Part shown: positions 9,436-17,529 of the stretch, piece by piece
Layout: each line of letters opens with the position of its first letter
Numbering within the stretch: position 1 is the first letter of the stretch
NCBI GenBank assembly: GCA_913050035.1
Contig: CAJXAC010000010.1
Span: forward strand, 1-48,097
Length of the DNA: 48,097 bases
Direction: 5' to 3'
Source: an uncultured Gammaproteobacteria bacterium
GTDB taxonomy: Bacteria > Pseudomonadota > Gammaproteobacteria > Pseudomonadales > Azotimanducaceae
Position numbers and translations under genes: made by a program
The notes under the pieces: generated by a model
The model's database searches: none
The model's input: only the letters and a program-made list of their open reading frames with translations
What the model was told of the DNA's origin: nothing

Positions 9436-10472
9436 GCGAGTAATGTTTTTGACGCTTCGCCAGGCAGTTCTCTGACCAGCTTTGGCAATAAATAGCCCGG
9501 CAAGCGGTGCTGCACTTGCGCGTAAATTTCTTTCGCCTCTTCGTCAGCAACAAAAAAATGCTCGGTACCCGCAACATGGTCGGTCAGGTGTAAGTAGTAG
9601 GGTAATACGCCCTGGGTAAATAGTTTTTCTGATAACTGCACCAGCGTGCCTACATCGTCGTTAATGTCGCGCAAAAGCACAGACTGATTCAGCAGCGTGA
9701 CACCACTTTGCTTAAGGCAGTTCAAGGCGCGCGCTGTAGTATCGTTTAATTCTTGTGGGTGATTACTGTGTACCACCATCACTATTTGACAGCGGCGGTT
9801 GGTCAGGGTGTCCATTAGCGTTTGGGTAAGCCGCTCGGGCAGTACAATAGGTATGCGGCTGTGGATGCGGATGCGCTGAACATGAGGTATCGACTCAATG
9901 TTGCTAAGCAGTTGGGGCAGCTGGCTATCACTCAGCAGCAACGGATCACCGCCGGAGAGGATAATTTCGCTGATGCTTTGATCTGCGGCGATGGCTGTTA
10001 GGGCCTCTTGATGATTCTTCGGTCGATGTTCAGTGTAAGGAAACTCGCGGCGGAAACAGTAACGGCAATTGATGGCGCATCCCGGTGTGGTGATCAGCAA
10101 CGCACGGTTCTGATATTTTTGCAGTAGGCTGGGGGCTTTAATGAAGCCACGGTCAGGGTCGGTTTCCGCTAGCGGGTCGCGCATAAAGCCAGCGCTGACC
10201 TGCTGTTCTTGTAAGGTTGGCAATACCTGTTTTAACAAGGGATCGTTGGTATTACCCCGGCCCATTCGGGCGATGAAACTTGGTGGTGCCAACAACTGAA
10301 ATTGCGCAGCTGTGTCTATAGGGTACGGTAGGTCTGTGCGCTCGAGCTGTACTGCATCCAGTAGCGTTTCCGCGTCTCGGGCGGCGGCAGCCAATTCTTT
10401 GGTCCATAGATCATCAGGCCAGGGGCCAACGTCCGGGCTAAGATGGGCAGGAATGCGATTCGGGGTTATCAT
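9432..10472 (-). CDS. epmB: EF-P beta-lysylation protein EpmB (lysine 2,3-aminomutase-like radical SAM)
   Basis: EpmB converts (S)-alpha-lysine to (R)-beta-lysine for modification of elongation factor P. The radical-SAM cluster motif CxxxCxxC is seen as CAINCRYCFRREFPY (Cys132, Cys136, Cys139 from this start), followed by the SAM-binding ILSGGDPLLL. Length (346) and lack of the C-terminal extension of catabolic lysine 2,3-aminomutases fit EpmB. The ATG at 10472 begins MITPNRIPAH; a TTG at 10490 is an alternative that would leave only 11 bases to efp. Neither has a strong ribosome-binding site. Divergent pairing with efp and its ligase epmA gives strong functional support. Confidence 0.94.
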   Translation of the reverse strand: MITPNRIPAHLSPDVGPWPDDLWTKELAAAARDAETLLDAVQLERTDLPYPIDTAAQFQLLAPPSFIARMGRGNTNDPLLKQVLPTLQEQQVSAGFMRDPLAETDPDRGFIKAPSLLQKYQNRALLITTPGCAINCRYCFRREFPYTEHRPKNHQEALTAIAADQSISEIILSGGDPLLLSDSQLPQLLSNIESIPHVQRIRIHSRIPIVLPERLTQTLMDTLTNRRCQIVMVVHSNHPQELNDTTARALNCLKQSGVTLLNQSVLLRDINDDVGTLVQLSEKLFTQGVLPYYLHLTDHVAGTEHFFVADEEAKEIYAQVQHRLPGYLLPKLVRELPGEASKTLLA

Positions 10473-10501
10473 GCGCGACTTTGATATCAACGAAGTGAGT
10501 T

Positions 10502-11077
10502 ATGGCCAACTATTCTACCAACGAATTCAAATCCGGATTGAAACTCATGCTGGAGGGGGATCCCTGCACGATTCTAGAAAACGAATTTGTAAAACCAGGG
10601 AAGGGGCAGGCGTTTAATCGCGTTAAGTTTAGAAACCTCAAGAATGGTCGGGTTTGGGAGCGCACCTTCAAATCGGGTGAATCTCTGGAAGGTGCGGACG
10701 TCGTCGATATCGATATGGAATATTTATACACCGACGGCGAGTTTTGGCATTTCATGCGCACCGACGGCAGCTTTGAGCAAGTGGCGGCCGCGGAATCTGC
10801 GGTCGCCGACTGCAAAGACTGGCTCAAGGAACAAGACGTTTACCAAGTGACTTTGTGGAATGACGATCCGATTGCGGTGACTCCGCCAAATTTTGTTGAA
10901 CTTGAAGTAACTGATACAGATCCGGGCTTGAAAGGTGATACCGCAAATGGCGGCACCAAACCGGCAACACTGTCCACGGGCGCTACGATCAAGGGTGTGC
11001 CGCTGTTTATTAACATTGGCGACATCCTAAAAGTGGATACGCGCACCGGGGAATATGTTTCTCGGGCTAAGGGCTAG
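10502..11077 (+). CDS. efp: Elongation factor P
   Basis: EF-P binds between the P and E sites and relieves ribosome stalling at polyproline. The 191-residue length is normal, with three beta-barrel domains: N-terminal KOW-like (1-65), OB (about 66-130) and C-terminal OB (about 131-191). The tip loop is VKPGKGQ with the modifiable lysine at position 34, the residue beta-lysylated by EpmA/EpmB; a rhamnosylated (Arg) or eIF5A-like state is thus ruled out. The ATG at 10502 follows GAAGTGAG. It begins only 29 bases from the divergent epmB start, and epmA follows 38 bases downstream, so substrate and both modifiers sit together. EpmC, the hydroxylase, is not in the window. Confidence 0.97.
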   Translation: MANYSTNEFKSGLKLMLEGDPCTILENEFVKPGKGQAFNRVKFRNLKNGRVWERTFKSGESLEGADVVDIDMEYLYTDGEFWHFMRTDGSFEQVAAAESAVADCKDWLKEQDVYQVTLWNDDPIAVTPPNFVELEVTDTDPGLKGDTANGGTKPATLSTGATIKGVPLFINIGDILKVDTRTGEYVSRAKG

Positions 11078-11115
11078 GGACAAATAATCCGGCGCCAAGG
11101 CGAGGTTGCGCGGTA

Positions 11116-11952
11116 ATGAATCTCGCTCAGCGCCTGCGGTTACGTGCGCAAACTCTTGGGGCCATTCGGGCATTCTTTGCCGCGCGGGATGTTGTGGAAG
11201 TTCAGACTCCGGTACTTGGACCCGCGACGGTTACCGACCCAGATATAGAGAGCATAGCTGTGCCGGGCTATGGTTTTCTGCAAACCTCACCGGAATACCA
11301 GATGAAGCGTCTGCTCAGCGCCGGCGCGCCCTCCATCTACCAGCTCGGGCCGGTTTTCCGGCATGAAGAAAGGGGGCGCTTGCACAACCCAGAATTCACC
11401 ATGCTTGAGTGGTATCGGTTGGGCTTCGACGACCAGCAGCTGATGCAGGAAGTTGCTGAATTGGTTGCCGTAGTACTCGGGCCGGGTAATGTGCAAACCG
11501 TGACTTATCAGCAGCTGGTGGGAGATTTATCGGATCGAGGCAATGTTCAGCGCAGTGAGCTGGATTTGCGTTTTGCCGAGGCCTGCGAGAGTTTGCAACC
11601 GGGTCGATTTTTTGTGGTGGACTATCCGGCTGATCAAGCCGCACTAGCGCGACTGCGCCCAGATAATCCGAGTGTCGCGGCGCGCTTTGAACTGGTGATT
11701 GATGGAGTCGAAATCGCCAACGGCTATTGGGAACTTTTAGACCCAACTGAGCACGAACGGCGTTTTGCAGCAGATCGAGTTCGGCGGAAAACGCTCGGGC
11801 GAATGGATGTTGAGCCGGACCAGCCGTTTCTAGCGGCGTTGCGTAGCGGCTTACCCAATTGCGCGGGCGTTGCACTGGGCATTGACCGCTTGCTGATGCT
11901 GGCGCAAAACGCCGACCGTCTTGATGAGGTATTACAAAGGCCAGAAATTTAA
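11116..11952 (+). CDS. epmA: EF-P--(R)-beta-lysine ligase EpmA, compact form
   Basis: EpmA is a truncated class II lysyl-tRNA synthetase homologue that attaches beta-lysine to Lys34 of EF-P. Visible class II motifs are TSPEYQMKRLLSAG, the motif 2 region (FRHEERGRLHNPEFTMLEWYR spans about 77-97), VIDGVEIANGYWEL and motif 3 (GVALGIDRLLML, near the C-terminus). There is no anticodon-binding domain, which separates it from LysS. At 278 residues it is about 47 shorter than E. coli EpmA (325, from memory); the shortfall is mostly in the stretch after VTYQQLVGDL, where E. coli has a longer insertion before the FxxxYPAxQAxLA segment. The core catalytic motifs are intact, so I expect it to be active. 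Confidence 0.93.
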   Translation: MNLAQRLRLRAQTLGAIRAFFAARDVVEVQTPVLGPATVTDPDIESIAVPGYGFLQTSPEYQMKRLLSAGAPSIYQLGPVFRHEERGRLHNPEFTMLEWYRLGFDDQQLMQEVAELVAVVLGPGNVQTVTYQQLVGDLSDRGNVQRSELDLRFAEACESLQPGRFFVVDYPADQAALARLRPDNPSVAARFELVIDGVEIANGYWELLDPTEHERRFAADRVRRKTLGRMDVEPDQPFLAALRSGLPNCAGVALGIDRLLMLAQNADRLDEVLQRPEI

Positions 11953-11999
11953 CCGCAGTTCCGCCAGTCGATACCGTCGCGTGTTAGGGTTTAGAGGCC

Positions 12000-12824
12000 T
12001 TAGAGTAAATCGCCCATGACTTCGCCCATACGTACCCGACTGCCCACCGTTAGTGTTTTCTTCAATTCCACCGCGCCTTTTGGAAAACAGCAAATCACGG
12101 TAGAACCTAGCAGAAAACGCCCAATTTCAGCGCCACGCTCAAGGGCCAAGCTGTGTTGATTAGTTTGTATTGATTGATAAGGCGACAATGGCCCAGGCCA
12201 AACAGTTTCGATAGACGCGACGATTAAAGCGCCGACTAAAATAACCAGCATGGGCCCGAAGCTGGTTTCGAATCGACAGACTAGGCGCTCGTTGCGCAAA
12301 AATAGACCCTCAATGTATTCCTCGGTCACTGCGTTTACCGAAAACAATGCGCCTGGATAGGCGATGGTCTCGGTCAGTGTGCCCGCGTAGGGTAAGTGAA
12401 TGCGATGGTAGTCGCTGGGTGCCAGATAAATTGTGCAGAAGTCGCCCCCTTCAAAGCCATGGCTCGCACTCCCAGCAAGGCCACGCAGAGAGTAGCGCTG
12501 GCCTTTGGCCTGGAATAACTGCTCCTCAGTTATCGCACCTAGCTGGCTTACGCAGCCGTCTACTGGACTGGCTAACTCATTGATTGCGTCAGGCATAGGT
12601 CTTGCGGCCGGATCCAGGCTACGCGTAAAAAAGTCATTAAAGCTCGAATAATCGCTGAATTTTTTGCGCTCTGCTTCGGCTAGAGAAATGTCATAAATCC
12701 GCGCAAATTGTTCGATAAAGGTTGCGCTTACGCGCGGGTTTTCGCTTTGCGCGAGCTGCCCCACAACACGAGATAGCAGATGTTGGGGTAGTAGCTTTTG
12801 CAGACTTGCGAAATATTTGCTCAT
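12000..12824 (-). CDS. psd: Phosphatidylserine decarboxylase
   Basis: Psd makes phosphatidylethanolamine at the inner membrane from phosphatidylserine. The proenzyme self-cleaves at the LGST motif; here it is LLGSTVICCF with Ser241 becoming the pyruvoyl group. Other family signatures are FNDFFTRSLDPAARP, SPVDGCVS, DYHRIHLPYAG and VGALIVASIETVW. Starting at ATG 12824 gives 274 residues beginning MSKYFASLQKLLPQH, as in Pseudomonas; the frame is open further upstream, but those codons overlap rhdA and have no homology. Upstream on the same strand, 16 bases away, is rhdA, so the two are probably co-transcribed, the same pair as in P. aeruginosa. Confidence 0.95.
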   Translation of the reverse strand: MSKYFASLQKLLPQHLLSRVVGQLAQSENPRVSATFIEQFARIYDISLAEAERKKFSDYSSFNDFFTRSLDPAARPMPDAINELASPVDGCVSQLGAITEEQLFQAKGQRYSLRGLAGSASHGFEGGDFCTIYLAPSDYHRIHLPYAGTLTETIAYPGALFSVNAVTEEYIEGLFLRNERLVCRFETSFGPMLVILVGALIVASIETVWPGPLSPYQSIQTNQHSLALERGAEIGRFLLGSTVICCFPKGAVELKKTLTVGSRVRMGEVMGDLL

Positions 12825-12840
12825 GGCGGTAATTATTCCG

Positions 12841-13659
12841 TTATTCGATGGGAAGATCTGGATCGTTACCCCATTCAGCCCAGGACCCGTGGTAGGCACG
12901 AATGTCGATGCCGAGGAGCCGCCCGACCAAATAGGATAGTCCGGATCTATGATGAGTTTGGCAGTGGGTGATGACGTGGGTGCTTTGATCAATTCCTAAG
13001 GTCGCAAAATCCTCGCGCAAGTTCTCGCGTAAGCGCCAATGTCTGCTTGGATCTTTGAGCAATTCCCAATCCAAATTCACCGCCCCGGGAATATGTCCCG
13101 CGCGGGCAGAGCCGCTTCGCAAACCCAGATACTCGTCGCGGGACCGCACATCTAAAATCACCTGGGCCGGTTCATTGATAGCGGTCAGCACATCAGTAAT
13201 CTCTGCGATGGGTTGGCTATTAATCGCCAGCTGGATTGGCGGTAGATCTGTGGCTGCGGCAAATGTGCCAGAACTTAATGCGCCCCCGGCAGCCGCCCAG
13301 GCGTGCAAGCCCCCGTTCAGGTAAGCCCAGTCAGCATGACCAATAGCATCCATCACCCACAATAGCTTGCCGGCCCAGCCGCCGCCCTCATCGTCATAGG
13401 CAATAACCCGGCGCTCGGGGCGGTAGCCAATACGGCTCAGGGTCTGCTGTAGCGAGGATATATTCGGCAACTTGCCGACTGCGGGCGCGATGCCGCAGCA
13501 GAGCTGCGCTGGTTCAACCAATACCGCACCTTCAATGTGTGCTTGTGCGAAAACCGCATGGGAGGTTACTTGAATGAGCAGGTCGTCATTGCCAAGTGGC
13601 AGGGTCAGATCTTCAGGTTCAAGTAGCTTCGGGTTAGACAATGATGAATGGCTGGCCAT
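12841..13659 (-). CDS. rhdA: Two-domain rhodanese (thiosulfate sulfurtransferase), RhdA type
   Basis: The protein has two tandem rhodanese domains: an inactive N-terminal one (about 20-130; it contains AYDDEGGGWAGKLLW) and an active C-terminal one (about 150-272). The active-site loop is CQTHHRSG with catalytic Cys233. That loop is the one known from Azotobacter vinelandii RhdA, and differs from the CG[S/T]GVT loop of mercaptopyruvate sulfurtransferases such as SseA. It moves sulfane sulfur from thiosulfate to cyanide or to cellular acceptors. Length (272) is normal. It begins with ATG at 13659 and lies just before psd. In Pseudomonas the same neighbour is followed by motAB and rsgA before orn; these are missing here. 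Confidence 0.9.
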   Translation of the reverse strand: MASHSSLSNPKLLEPEDLTLPLGNDDLLIQVTSHAVFAQAHIEGAVLVEPAQLCCGIAPAVGKLPNISSLQQTLSRIGYRPERRVIAYDDEGGGWAGKLLWVMDAIGHADWAYLNGGLHAWAAAGGALSSGTFAAATDLPPIQLAINSQPIAEITDVLTAINEPAQVILDVRSRDEYLGLRSGSARAGHIPGAVNLDWELLKDPSRHWRLRENLREDFATLGIDQSTHVITHCQTHHRSGLSYLVGRLLGIDIRAYHGSWAEWGNDPDLPIE

Positions 13660-13802
13660 AGTACGTCTTTTCTTATAAGCAAAAACAATAACAGTTTCCT
13701 CGGCTGATGACGCGGGGTATCTGTCTCGGCTAAGCGTATCAGGCCGCTGTCAGGGTCCTTCGGTAATGCCGGGCTAAGTGAATTGGTTCACCATCCCGAG
13801 CC

Positions 13803-13831
13803 TTGGCCTAAGCCAAATCGTCATCTATATT
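13803..13831 (+). promoter_or_regulatory. Predicted sigma-70 promoter of orn
   Basis: TTGGCC at 13803-13808 (4 of 6 to TTGACA) and TATATT at 13826-13831 (5 of 6 to TATAAT) are separated by exactly 17 bases and lie 27 bases before the orn start. The -35 element is part of a small dyad (TTGGC CTAA GCCAA). This is inference from consensus and spacing only. Confidence 0.5.
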
Positions 13832-13858
13832 GGATGGGCTTTGCTGCTTTGAGTGATT

Positions 13859-14401
13859 ATGAACGCTGATTTGGTGTGGATTGACTTAGAAATGACTGGG
13901 CTAGATGTGGTTAAAGATCGCATCATTGAAATGGCTACGATCATTACGGACAGTGACCTCAACGTCATTGCTGAAGGTCCTGTGTTGGCAATTCAGCAGC
14001 CACAGTCGCTGCTCGATGGTATGGACGAGTGGAATCAAACCCACCACTCGGCATCGGGTTTGCTGGATCGAATCGCGATAGAGGGCGTGTCCGAGCGCGA
14101 GGCCGAAGCGGTGTCATTGGCATTCATCGAGCAATACATTGAGGCGCATCAAGCACCGTTGTGTGGCAACAGTATCTGGCAGGATCGGCGTTTTTTGTCT
14201 CGCTACATGCCGACCTTAGAACGTTATCTGCACTACCGCATGATCGATGTAAGTAGTGTCAAGGAACTGGCGAAACGCTGGCATCCTGAGGTGGCGTCAG
14301 GATTCAAAAAGAAAGGTGAGCATACGGCGTTGGCGGATATTCGAGAATCTATTGAAGAGCTTCGGCACTACCGAAACCATTTATTCAATTTGCCCCATTA
14401 A
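13859..14401 (+). CDS. orn: Oligoribonuclease
   Basis: Orn is the 3'-5' exoribonuclease that degrades two-residue RNAs, including pGpG from c-di-GMP breakdown, and is essential in many Gammaproteobacteria. The DEDD signature is present: DLEMTGLD near residue 9 (Asp9, Glu11), GNSIWQDRRFL (Asp), and HTALADIRESIEEL (His and Asp of DEDDh). The start is ATG 13859; a GTG two codons earlier is possible but unlikely. Length is 180. Its 3' end overlaps the convergent queG by 21 bases. rsgA, the common divergent partner, is absent. Confidence 0.96.
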   Translation: MNADLVWIDLEMTGLDVVKDRIIEMATIITDSDLNVIAEGPVLAIQQPQSLLDGMDEWNQTHHSASGLLDRIAIEGVSEREAEAVSLAFIEQYIEAHQAPLCGNSIWQDRRFLSRYMPTLERYLHYRMIDVSSVKELAKRWHPEVASGFKKKGEHTALADIRESIEELRHYRNHLFNLPH

Positions 14402-15454
14402 TTTTTCCAACGCCCAGTCAATGTGTTCATCCACCATATCGTTAAGCTGCCCACGGCGTTTTTGTAGGGCGCTGATGGCTTCGGTCGTGGCAGGGCCATT
14501 GCCTAGCGCAATCGCCAAATTACGTTGCCATTGCGCATAGCTGACACGACGCATGGCAGAGCCCACGGTCAGGGCGTCGTGGTCTTTCTCACTAAGCAGA
14601 AATAAATCAATCAGATCGCGGTTTTGTAAGTTATGCCGTGGTGCGAAGTCTGGTTCATTCGTGGTGGGCGCGTCTCTATTCCACGGGCAGAACAATTGGC
14701 AGTCGTCGCAGCCGTAGATTCGGTTGCCCATTTTACCTCGCAGCTCGGCATCAATAGGCCCTTTGTGTTCAATGGTCAGATAAGAAATGCATCGTCGTGC
14801 GTCGAGTTTTTTCGGGCCTACGATTGCTTGGGTAGGGCATACGGTGATGCACGCATTGCATTTGCCGCAGGCTTCTTTGGCTGGCTGATGACTCAATGCT
14901 AACGGTGCGTTGGTATAAATCTCACCGAGAAAAAACCAAGATCCGACCTCCTCATTTAACAGCAGCGTGTGTTTGCCCATCCAACCGAGTCCGGCTTTGG
15001 CGCCGAGTGCCTTTTCCAGCACTGGGGCGGAGTCAGTGAACGCCCGGTACTGATGCCCCGGCAACGCGTGGTCGATTTTCTGTGCCAGATTGGCGAGGCG
15101 TTTGCGCAGGATTTTGTGATAGTCACGACCGAGAGCGTACCGAGAAATATAGGCCTTCGAAGAGCAGGCTAGAACTTCCAGAGGCTGAGTGTCTGGGGGT
15201 AGGTAATTCATTCGAGCACTGATTACTCGACAGGTTTCTAGCTCCAATAGCTCTGGGTGCAGACGTTTCTCTAGGTTGCGATGCAGATAGCCCATGTCGC
15301 CGGCAAAACCCTTGGCTAACCATTCACGCACATATGGTGCATGGGCGCTCAAATCCACATCGGTTACCGCGATGGCATCGAATCCTAAGTCTTGTGCCCA
15401 AACTGTAAGCTGGGGTTGGTCAGGAAGCGTGTTGGCTGATTGTTCGTTACTGAT
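14381..15454 (-). CDS. queG: Epoxyqueuosine reductase QueG, start codon uncertain
   Basis: QueG is a cobalamin-dependent enzyme that reduces epoxyqueuosine to queuosine at tRNA position 34. Two 4Fe-4S cluster motifs are seen, CGKCNACITVCP (about residue 196) and CDDCQLFCPWNR (about residue 249), plus SRYALGRDYHK and KAGLGWMGKHTLLLN. The first conventional start, GTG 15358, would remove VWAQDLGFDAIAVTD, which aligns with the E. coli N-terminal segment (WGLELGFQQVGITD, from memory). The frame remains open for 32 further codons back to ATC 15454 with no ATG, GTG or TTG, and GGAG stands six bases before this ATC. I place the start there, giving 357 residues. The product is certain, the start is not. 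The gene diverges from nnrDE. Confidence 0.88.
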   Translation of the reverse strand: MSNEQSANTLPDQPQLTVWAQDLGFDAIAVTDVDLSAHAPYVREWLAKGFAGDMGYLHRNLEKRLHPELLELETCRVISARMNYLPPDTQPLEVLACSSKAYISRYALGRDYHKILRKRLANLAQKIDHALPGHQYRAFTDSAPVLEKALGAKAGLGWMGKHTLLLNEEVGSWFFLGEIYTNAPLALSHQPAKEACGKCNACITVCPTQAIVGPKKLDARRCISYLTIEHKGPIDAELRGKMGNRIYGCDDCQLFCPWNRDAPTTNEPDFAPRHNLQNRDLIDLFLLSEKDHDALTVGSAMRRVSYAQWQRNLAIALGNGPATTEAISALQKRRGQLNDMVDEHIDWALEKLMGQIE

Positions 15455-15545
15455 AGTGTGCTCCGACGACTACGCCCTGGGAGGGCATAACAGTATACTG
15501 TCTGCTCGTCATGGTCAGTGGATTAGGGCCATCAAACCTGAGCTT

Positions 15546-17066
15546 ATGCATAGCCCCAAATACCAACTTCATACCGCAGCGCAGATCCAAGAGATAGAGG
15601 CGCGTGCGATGCAACCGATCCAGCACCGGGGTATGGGCATAGATAGTTATACGCTGATGCAGCGCGCGGGGCGTAGCGCTTTTGAACAAATGCTGCAGAG
15701 CTGGCCTGACGCTAGGGCAGTTTCGGTAATTTGTGGCAAGGGCAATAACGCGGGTGACGGTTACATCGTGGCCTGCTTGGCGCATCAATTAGGTCTGCAG
15801 GTCCAGCTCATAGCGGTTAATAGTCCCGAGCTTTTGCAGGGCGATGCGCGAACAGCTTATGAAGATTTTGTCGCGGTGGGTGGTGCAGTTGAGCCTGCCG
15901 ATCAACCGATAAAACATGATTTAGTGGTTGATGCTCTGTTGGGCACAGGCTTTCGGCCGCCGTTACGTGACTCACACTCAGAGATCATTCAGCGTATCAA
16001 TGAATCTGCGGCCGCAGTACTGGCACTGGATTTACCCAGTGGCGTTGATCCAAACACTGGAGCCGTTGCTGGCGCGCATGGCGCAGTTCGTGCGTCTATG
16101 ACCGTTACGTTTGTCGGTCGAAAAATCGGCTTGTATACCGGTGCAGGCAAAGGTTTCGTGGGTGATTTACATGTTGCGGATCTAGGCATTACTGATCTTT
16201 CGAACCACACGCCGGGTCAGGCGACATTGTTGACTTGGCAGCACCAGCTACTGCCCGCATTGCCGCTCAATACCTATAAGCACCAACGGGGCAAAGTGGT
16301 CATTGTGGGTGGAGATCACGGTATGGGTGGCGCGGTGCTAATGGCTGCTGAGGCGGCACTGCGTTGTGGTGCAGGATTGGTCAGCGTTGTCAGCCGACCA
16401 GAACATCGAAGCGCCCTGCTCGCGCGCGTACCCGAAGTTATGTTTGTTGATGCAGAATCTGCCGCGTTGCCGGACACCCTCAATGCTGCCGACTTCATAG
16501 TGATCGGACCTGGCTTAGGCAGAGATCCGTGGGGGGCTGAATTATTCGCGACAGTAGCTGCCACTGCGGCCGCAAAATTGATCGACGCAGACGGTTTGTA
16601 TTGGCTCGCCAAGGCCGACGACATGCCGGCAAGCGATCTATTCATAACCCCCCATGGCGGCGAAGCGGCAAAATTATTGAGTGTCGGTGTGCCCGCTGTC
16701 GAGGCTGATCGACTAGAGTCTGCACTACAATTGGCGCGAAATTATGAGTGCAATGTTGTGCTAAAGGGTCCAGGGTCAGTGGTAGTGACGGAAAACGGTA
16801 TACAGATTTGTGGCCACGGTGGCCCAGGGATGGCCACGGCTGGAATGGGCGATGTGTTAACTGGCATTTGTGCTGGTTTGATGGCGCCGCTCTATGCGGG
16901 AAACAAAAGCCGCCAAGGTCGCGAACAATTTGCCCAGGCCATAGCATTACACAGTGCCAGCGCAGATCTTGTAGCAGAGACCCTAGGGCCACTTAGTGTT
17001 ATGGCCACCGATGTAATATCCATACTTCCAAGTTTGTTGTCGGGCAGGGAGCGTCTCGATGACTGA
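15546..17066 (+). CDS. nnrD: Bifunctional NAD(P)H-hydrate epimerase / ADP-dependent NAD(P)H-hydrate dehydratase
   Basis: This fused enzyme repairs damaged NADH and NADPH hydrates. The N-terminal YjeF_N epimerase domain (about 1-220) has CGKGNNAGDGYIVA and VDALLGTGFRPPLRD. The C-terminal ribokinase-like dehydratase (about 230-506) has GDHGMGGAVLMAAEAALRCG, IGPGLGRDPWG, LIDADGLYWL, TPHGGEAAKLL and GMATAGMGDVLTG. At 506 residues it is close to E. coli Nnr. The start is ATG 15546 (MHSPKYQLHTAAQIQ); longer readings run antisense into queG. It overlaps tsaE by eight bases, so nnrDE-tsaE-amiB-mutL-miaA-hfq-hflX behave as one packed unit. Confidence 0.94.
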   Translation: MHSPKYQLHTAAQIQEIEARAMQPIQHRGMGIDSYTLMQRAGRSAFEQMLQSWPDARAVSVICGKGNNAGDGYIVACLAHQLGLQVQLIAVNSPELLQGDARTAYEDFVAVGGAVEPADQPIKHDLVVDALLGTGFRPPLRDSHSEIIQRINESAAAVLALDLPSGVDPNTGAVAGAHGAVRASMTVTFVGRKIGLYTGAGKGFVGDLHVADLGITDLSNHTPGQATLLTWQHQLLPALPLNTYKHQRGKVVIVGGDHGMGGAVLMAAEAALRCGAGLVSVVSRPEHRSALLARVPEVMFVDAESAALPDTLNAADFIVIGPGLGRDPWGAELFATVAATAAAKLIDADGLYWLAKADDMPASDLFITPHGGEAAKLLSVGVPAVEADRLESALQLARNYECNVVLKGPGSVVVTENGIQICGHGGPGMATAGMGDVLTGICAGLMAPLYAGNKSRQGREQFAQAIALHSASADLVAETLGPLSVMATDVISILPSLLSGRERLDD

Positions 17067-17529
17067 GGCGATGGAACAAGTTTTAGCAGATGAAGCAGCT
17101 ACCGTGGCTTTTGGACAAGAGCTATCGCGGTTGATTCAGGATCGCTTCGGCAATTCGGCGCTAGTAGCCCTTGAAGGCGATCTTGGCGCCGGCAAGACCA
17201 CCTTGGTGAGAGGCATACTGCGAGCATTAGGGTTTTCCGGTGCGGTAAAAAGCCCCACCTATACGCTGTTGGAGCCTTATAACTTAGGCGGTTTGGATTT
17301 GTATCATTTCGATTTATATCGCTTGGAATCGGCTGAAGAGCTAGAGTTCGTGGGCTTTGAGGAAATCCTAGATGGTCCGGGAATTAAATTGTTTGAATGG
17401 CCACAACGTGGAGCGGGTTGGCTACCAACACCTGATCTTTTGGTTCGATTAGCTCTACATCAACCTGTCGGCACTAACCCGTCGGCACCGGCCCAGCGCC
17501 ACGTCCGAGTGCTAATGCCCGATGCTTAG
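17059..17529 (+). CDS. tsaE: tRNA threonylcarbamoyladenosine biosynthesis ATPase TsaE
   Basis: TsaE is the ATPase that drives TsaB/TsaD in making t6A37 in ANN-decoding tRNAs. The Walker A loop GDLGAGKT lies at 40-47; other conserved pieces are GAVKSPTYTLLEPY, YHFDLYRL, and IKLFEWPQRG near 120. The 156-residue length fits. ATG 17059 overlaps the end of nnrDE, and its own end overlaps amiB by eight bases, the usual order in Pseudomonas and E. coli. Confidence 0.95.
   Translation: MTEAMEQVLADEAATVAFGQELSRLIQDRFGNSALVALEGDLGAGKTTLVRGILRALGFSGAVKSPTYTLLEPYNLGGLDLYHFDLYRLESAEELEFVGFEEILDGPGIKLFEWPQRGAGWLPTPDLLVRLALHQPVGTNPSAPAQRHVRVLMPDA

Noticed and set aside
12825-12992. N-terminal extension of psd upstream of ATG 12824
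   Set aside because: It overlaps rhdA codons and has no resemblance to Psd; the family starts at MSKYF.
15294-15545. N-terminal extension of nnrDE
   Set aside because: It lies antisense to queG coding sequence and adds 84 residues without homology.
16642-16992. 116-residue antisense frame inside nnrDE
   Set aside because: The sense strand encodes conserved dehydratase motifs; the antisense product is rich in Arg, His and Pro with no family pattern.
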